Source of the DNA: Modicisalibacter sp033446685
GTDB taxonomy: Bacteria > Pseudomonadota > Gammaproteobacteria > Pseudomonadales > Halomonadaceae
Length of the DNA stretch: 64,000 nucleotides
Direction of reading: 5' to 3'
NCBI RefSeq assembly: GCF_033446685.1
Contig: NZ_JAWQLY010000013.1
Coordinates: forward strand, 45,544 to 109,543
The notes beneath the pieces were generated by a model that saw only the letters and a program-made list of their open reading frames with translations, was not told where the DNA came from and did not search any database. Both the position numbers and the translations under genes were made by a program. Below, one piece after another: positions 60,501 to 64,000 of the stretch (its first letter is position 1; every line of letters begins with the position of its first letter).

Positions 60501-61477
60501 GAGCGGCCCCGCACGCTGATTTCACCACCCGCGAGGCGCTCCTCACGGCCCTCGCGCCGCACACAGAGGTTGCCAGCGCTATCGACTCCCTCGGCAATGG
60601 CGGTGTAACGGGCCTGACCGTGAACCACATCGACCGCCCGCCCGGCATGGGCGTGGCGCTGGTTCCATGCCTCCTGCCATGCCGCGAACCCCTCGCGCTC
60701 GAAGTCGACCAGCATGCCCAGCAGGCCATCCAGCAACTCGGCGGCCAGGGCATTGCGGGTGATTCCCGGCGCCTGATCGGCGACCGCCGCAATCGGCTGA
60801 TCGACGCGCTCACGCAGCGCATCCGGCAGAAACACGTTGAGACCGATGCCGATCACCACCTCGCAGGGGCCCTGAGCGTCGCCGCTGACTTCAAGCAGAA
60901 TCCCCGCCAGCTTGCATAGCGTTCCATCCTGCTCGAGCAGCACATCGTTGGGCCACTTCAGCGCCACCGCCAGGCCGTGGCGCTCGAGCACCCGCGCGAG
61001 CACCACACCGACCGCCAGGCTGAGTCCTTCGAGCGCCGCCGCGCCGCCTTCGAATCGCCAGCCGATCGACAGCAGCAGGCTGCGCCCCCACGGGCTGGCC
61101 CAGCTGCGCCCGCGCCGGCCGCGGCCGGCACTCTGGTTTTCCGCCAGGCAGACCTCGGCATGGCCGGCGCCATGGGCGAAGCGTTCACGCAGGAACTGGT
61201 TGGTCGAGGGCAGCGTCTCCTCGATGAACAGCCGCACCAGATGGCGTCGCGAATCGCGCGGCAGCTCGGCGATGATCGCTTGACCATCGAGCAGTTCGAG
61301 TGGCCGTGCCAACCGATAGCCACGCCCCTTGACGGCCTCGAGCGGGATATCCAGCGCCTCCAGCTTCTTGAGCTGTTTCCAGATCGCGGTCCGCGATACG
61401 CCGAGCCGTATGCCGAGCTGTTCGCCGGAATGGTAGTCTCCATCGCCCAGCAGCCGGATCAGATCACCGATGGTCAT
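60497..61477 (-). CDS. birA: Bifunctional biotin-protein ligase / biotin operon repressor BirA
   Basis: Attaches biotin to its acceptor protein and represses biotin genes. The 326-residue protein has an N-terminal winged helix (SGEQLGIRLGVSRTAIWKQLKKLE) and the ligase core: SAGRGRRGRSWASPWG biotin/AMP loop, LKWPNDVLL, and the SH3-like C-terminal domain. I place the start at the ATG at 61477 (MTIGDLIRLLGDGDY); two further ATGs lie just upstream and ribosome sites are weak. Co-transcribed with coaX. Confidence 0.95.
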   Translation of the reverse strand: MTIGDLIRLLGDGDYHSGEQLGIRLGVSRTAIWKQLKKLEALDIPLEAVKGRGYRLARPLELLDGQAIIAELPRDSRRHLVRLFIEETLPSTNQFLRERFAHGAGHAEVCLAENQSAGRGRRGRSWASPWGRSLLLSIGWRFEGGAAALEGLSLAVGVVLARVLERHGLAVALKWPNDVLLEQDGTLCKLAGILLEVSGDAQGPCEVVIGIGLNVFLPDALRERVDQPIAAVADQAPGITRNALAAELLDGLLGMLVDFEREGFAAWQEAWNQRHAHAGRAVDVVHGQARYTAIAEGVDSAGNLCVRREGREERLAGGEISVRGRS

Positions 61478-61565
61478 GCGCATCATCCGTCGGGAAAACC
61501 GCCATTTTAACGGAAGGCACTCACCCGCGGGAACGGCAACGGCTAAAGTGGCAGTCTCCAGACGC

Positions 61566-61597
61566 AAAAAGGCGGCATCGGCTAACCCGATACCGCC
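61566..61597 (-). terminator. Terminator of the TonB receptor gene
   Basis: On the minus strand GGCGGTATCGG-GTTA-CCGATGCCGCC-type stem followed by five T residues, 38 bases after the receptor stop and before birA. Confidence 0.85.
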
Positions 61598-61634
61598 ACA
61601 ACGATCAAATACTATCCGCTGCCGAGCGAGCTTC

Positions 61635-63734
61635 TCAATACTCGTGAGACCAGCTCAGGGTGTAGGTGCGCCCGCGTCCCTGGTAATCGTAGAGGTATTC
61701 GGGACCGTATCCCGGTGAGTAGAACATCGCGGCACGCTGCCCCCACACCGTCGAGTACTGCTTGTCCAACAGGTTGCTCACGCCCAGGCTGAGGGTGCCG
61801 AAGCGGGTGTCTTCGCTCGCCGTCAGGTCCAGCGTGGTGTAGCCGTCGATCCGGCGGTCTTCGGCATCTTCGAGATCCAGGTAATGGTTGGCCTGCAGCC
61901 GCGCCGAGGTATCGAGATCGGCCCAGCCGACGAAGGCCGTTGCCGACGACAGCGAGGCGTAGCGTGCATCGCGCTTCTCCCAGTCGCCCTCTGAGTCTTG
62001 CTGCTCCGAGCGCACCAGGTGCAGCGTGCCACCGATTTGCCACTGCTGGCCCAGATAGCGTGTGACGGCGGCTTCGATCCCGTAGTCACGTGTCTTCTCG
62101 TCGACCACGCTGACGCTCAGATCCTCGGCATTCTCGACCGCTTTGTCGGACCAGGCGTAATAGGCGGAGGCCTGCGTCGACCAATCGCCACCGCGATAAC
62201 GCCAGCCGAGCTCGACCTGATCGGTCTTGATGCCGCTCAATGGGTTTTCGGAGACGCTGACGTCGGCACTCTTGCCATAGTATTTGGCCGGATCGGGTAA
62301 CTCGAAACCTTCGCTGTAGTTGGTCCAGACCTGGTGACCATTGTCGAAATCGTAAAGCGCCCCGGCGTTGAACAGGGTTACCTCGTAGTCATTGCTGCCG
62401 CCGGGGATACCCTTAAAGTCATCAACTTTCACATCCATATGCTGACGGCGTACGCCACCCGACAACTGTAGCCCCTCCGTCACCTGCCATTCGCTCTGGG
62501 CGAATACCGAGACACCGTCGACCTGGTAGCTCGGGTAACGGGGCGCGACCGAACTTTCGACTTGCTCGAGCCCTCCACTCGCGTCCGAGACGGCCTTGGA
62601 AAAGGTCATCTGACTGGCATCGAACTTCTCCCTGTCCAGATCGACCCCATAGGTGAGATCGACGCTATCGGTCGGCTTTGCATCGAACAGGGCCTTGATG
62701 CCGCTGAGGTCGGTATTCTGTTGCGAGGCACGGAACTCAAACCCATCCGCGACCGGATAAGGAAAGGCCTGGAAGTTGGCTTGCTCTTCGCGATGGAAGG
62801 TCTGCAGATAGAAATCCTGGCCCAGCAGGTCGGCATGATGGTAATTGACGTTGATCAGTTTGCGATCGGTCAGCGGCTCACGGTCCGAATCGAAGCCATC
62901 GCGGATCTGCGCATCGGCCAGGTCCGGCGAAGCGCTGTCCAGGTTGGGGAAATAAACCCCGCGCTCGCCCTCGTACCCCGACTCGTAGAGCTGCCCCATC
63001 ACTTCCAGCGTCTGGTCTTCGGTCAACTGGAAGCTGACGTTGCCCATCACGTCGACGCTGCGGTTCTCCTGCAGATCGGTCTGAGCGATATCCGGAAAGA
63101 TCTCTGCATCGCTACCGTCGTAGAAGCGGCCATTTTCCTGGTAGGCGACACCGAGCCGCCCATGCACCCGTTCACTGCCGCCACTGACTGCCTGGGCCAC
63201 CTGACGGTCGAAGTCATCGCTGGCGTCGAACCCGCTGGTCATGCCGATGCGAGTCTCGAAAGAGGGCGGCCCCGCCTGCCCCTTCTTGGTGATGATGTTG
63301 ATCAAACCACCCGTCGCGCCGCCGCCGTAAAGGCTACTCGCCCCCGACAGCACCTCCACCCGCTCGACGTTGAACGGATCGATCGAATCGAACTGCCGCG
63401 ACAGCCCTCGAGAGCTATTAAGCGATACGCCATCGATCAGCACTTGAACGCTTCGGCCGCGCATGTTCTGACCGTAGTTCGTACGTCCTTGAGGGGCGAA
63501 ATCCAGGCTCGGCACGAGCCTGCCCAGAGCCGTCTTCAGGTCGGCGCCGCTATTGATTTGCTGACGCAACTCCGCCCCCTCCACCACCCAGACCGTACCG
63601 GGAATCTGGCTGATCTGGGTGGGGGTGCGCGAGCCGACGACGACCATGGTGTCCTGCTCTTCGGCAGCCTGCAGCGTCATTGGCATGCAGGCCAGCCCGG
63701 CCGTCATGGCGATGGGTAGTTTCTTGGTTCTCAT
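61635..63734 (-). CDS. IutA-like TonB-dependent ferric-siderophore receptor
   Basis: A 699-residue outer-membrane receptor. The signal peptide ends near residue 23 (TLQA-AEEQ); the TonB box reads DTMVVVGSR. The plug shows NYGQNMRGRSVQVLIDGVSLNSSR-type blocks and SGASSLYGGGATGGLINIITKKG. The barrel ends TVWGQRAAMFYSPGYGP and LYDYQGRGRTYTLSWSHEY. These blocks match the ferric aerobactin receptor IutA very closely from plug to C-terminus, so a hydroxamate-carboxylate siderophore is the likely ligand. The last residue is Tyr rather than the commoner Phe or Trp. GAGGACAATAA precedes the ATG. No siderophore synthesis or ABC uptake genes are adjacent. Confidence 0.88.
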   Translation of the reverse strand: MRTKKLPIAMTAGLACMPMTLQAAEEQDTMVVVGSRTPTQISQIPGTVWVVEGAELRQQINSGADLKTALGRLVPSLDFAPQGRTNYGQNMRGRSVQVLIDGVSLNSSRGLSRQFDSIDPFNVERVEVLSGASSLYGGGATGGLINIITKKGQAGPPSFETRIGMTSGFDASDDFDRQVAQAVSGGSERVHGRLGVAYQENGRFYDGSDAEIFPDIAQTDLQENRSVDVMGNVSFQLTEDQTLEVMGQLYESGYEGERGVYFPNLDSASPDLADAQIRDGFDSDREPLTDRKLINVNYHHADLLGQDFYLQTFHREEQANFQAFPYPVADGFEFRASQQNTDLSGIKALFDAKPTDSVDLTYGVDLDREKFDASQMTFSKAVSDASGGLEQVESSVAPRYPSYQVDGVSVFAQSEWQVTEGLQLSGGVRRQHMDVKVDDFKGIPGGSNDYEVTLFNAGALYDFDNGHQVWTNYSEGFELPDPAKYYGKSADVSVSENPLSGIKTDQVELGWRYRGGDWSTQASAYYAWSDKAVENAEDLSVSVVDEKTRDYGIEAAVTRYLGQQWQIGGTLHLVRSEQQDSEGDWEKRDARYASLSSATAFVGWADLDTSARLQANHYLDLEDAEDRRIDGYTTLDLTASEDTRFGTLSLGVSNLLDKQYSTVWGQRAAMFYSPGYGPEYLYDYQGRGRTYTLSWSHEY

Positions 63735-63807
63735 TTATTGTCCTCGAGTCCTATGACTGCTTGATGCCTTGCGAGCAGCACATGGTAAGGAATCGGAAAC
63801 ATTACCT

Positions 63808-63827
63808 CAATGAGAATTATTATTTTT
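63808..63827 (-). promoter_or_regulatory. Fur-box-like operator upstream of the TonB receptor
   Basis: An AT-rich element AATGAGAATTATTATTTT lies about 75 bases before the receptor ATG. It resembles the repeated NAT(A/T)AT units of Fur boxes, and TGAGAATTATT is typical. Iron repression of the receptor is therefore expected. Confidence 0.65.
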
Positions 63828-63925
63828 TAGATTAGCAATAAGAACATCCAATCCGCGCCAAGCCGAGCATGCCAGGGAAAACCTGCAGGAAGTACAGGGC
63901 CGCGCTCGGCTTTTCCCAGGCATAA

Positions 63926-63955
63926 AAAAGCCCCCGGGGTATCCCGGGGGCTTTT
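63926..63955. terminator. Bidirectional terminator near the right edge
   Basis: Perfect arms AAAAGCCCCCGGG / CCCGGGGGCTTTT with loop GTAT and T tracts on both strands. It probably ends a leftward gene lying mostly outside the window; a possible final stop codon (TAG on the minus strand) is at 63981-63979. Confidence 0.75.
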
Positions 63956-64000
63956 CGTGAAGCTGCCTGACGGAAGCCCTAAACGACAACACCCCCGACC

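Noticed and set aside
63807..63992. Small minus-strand frame at the right edge
   Set aside because: It crosses the terminator at 63926-63955 and the Fur-box region and has no homology I can recognise.

Overview
The window reads as a GC-rich gammaproteobacterial chromosome segment, most probably from a moderately halophilic member of the Halomonadaceae (Halomonas/Chromohalobacter-like). This is inferred from a solitary ectoine synthase, a Pseudomonas-like his cluster (hisB-hisH-hisA-hisF), the uvrA / YajR-type MFS / ssb arrangement, and a proteobacterial S10-spc-alpha ribosomal superoperon joined to str and rif operons. No phage, CRISPR array, intact IS or rRNA gene was seen.

Layout: 1-3.6 kb holds an orphan ectC, an amidase, a long gene-poor gap with repeats and hairpins, and an orphan lipoprotein. 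3.7-5.4 kb has a tRNA-Phe/Gln/Thr operon and mutY-yggX. 5.5-8.3 kb is an asmA gene behind a PanZ/PanM-type acetyltransferase. 8.4-11.9 kb carries hisBHAF plus a small outer-membrane barrel gene. 11.9-17.9 kb has yjaG, an alkyltransferase-like gene, a glutamine-amidotransferase-fold protein without its catalytic cysteine, selD-selU, radA and an NlpE-like lipoprotein. 17.9-23.3 kb is a nitrosative/electrophile-stress neighbourhood: an Old Yellow Enzyme, the flavohaemoprotein hmp, the divergent sigma-54 activator norR, and a quinone-oxidoreductase-like gene. 23.3-28.4 kb is ssb, a YajR-like transporter and uvrA.

From 28.5 to 59.5 kb almost everything is on the minus strand and forms the transcription-translation core. 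Read in the direction of transcription it is: tRNA-Tyr, tRNA-Gly, tRNA-Thr; tRNA-Trp, secE, nusG, rplK, rplA; rplJ, rplL, rpoB, rpoC; rpsL, rpsG, fusA, tuf; rpsJ through rpsQ (S10); rplN through secY and rpmJ (spc); rpsM, rpsK, rpsD, rpoA, rplQ (alpha). Good sigma-70 promoters can be read upstream of tRNA-Tyr, tRNA-Trp/secE, rpsL, rpsJ, uvrA and the tRNA-Phe operon. Terminator hairpins close tuf, rplQ and the tRNA operons. 59.6-63.7 kb holds coaX, birA and an IutA-like TonB receptor with a Fur-box-like sequence upstream.

Most of the window is conserved and ordinary. The points most worth a second look are: (i) a complete sigma-54/NorR control region between hmp and norR, with one perfect NorR site lying on the norR start codon; (ii) the orphan ectoine synthase; (iii) the amidotransferase-like pseudoenzyme; (iv) loss of the second tuf gene from the tRNA-Tyr-Gly-Thr / Trp-secE locus; (v) a 149-base spacer between rpsJ and rplC; (vi) three copies of a 15-base repeat, one overlapping the stop codon of a short unidentified reading frame, in the 2.2-3.0 kb gap. 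I found no convincing wholly new multi-gene system.
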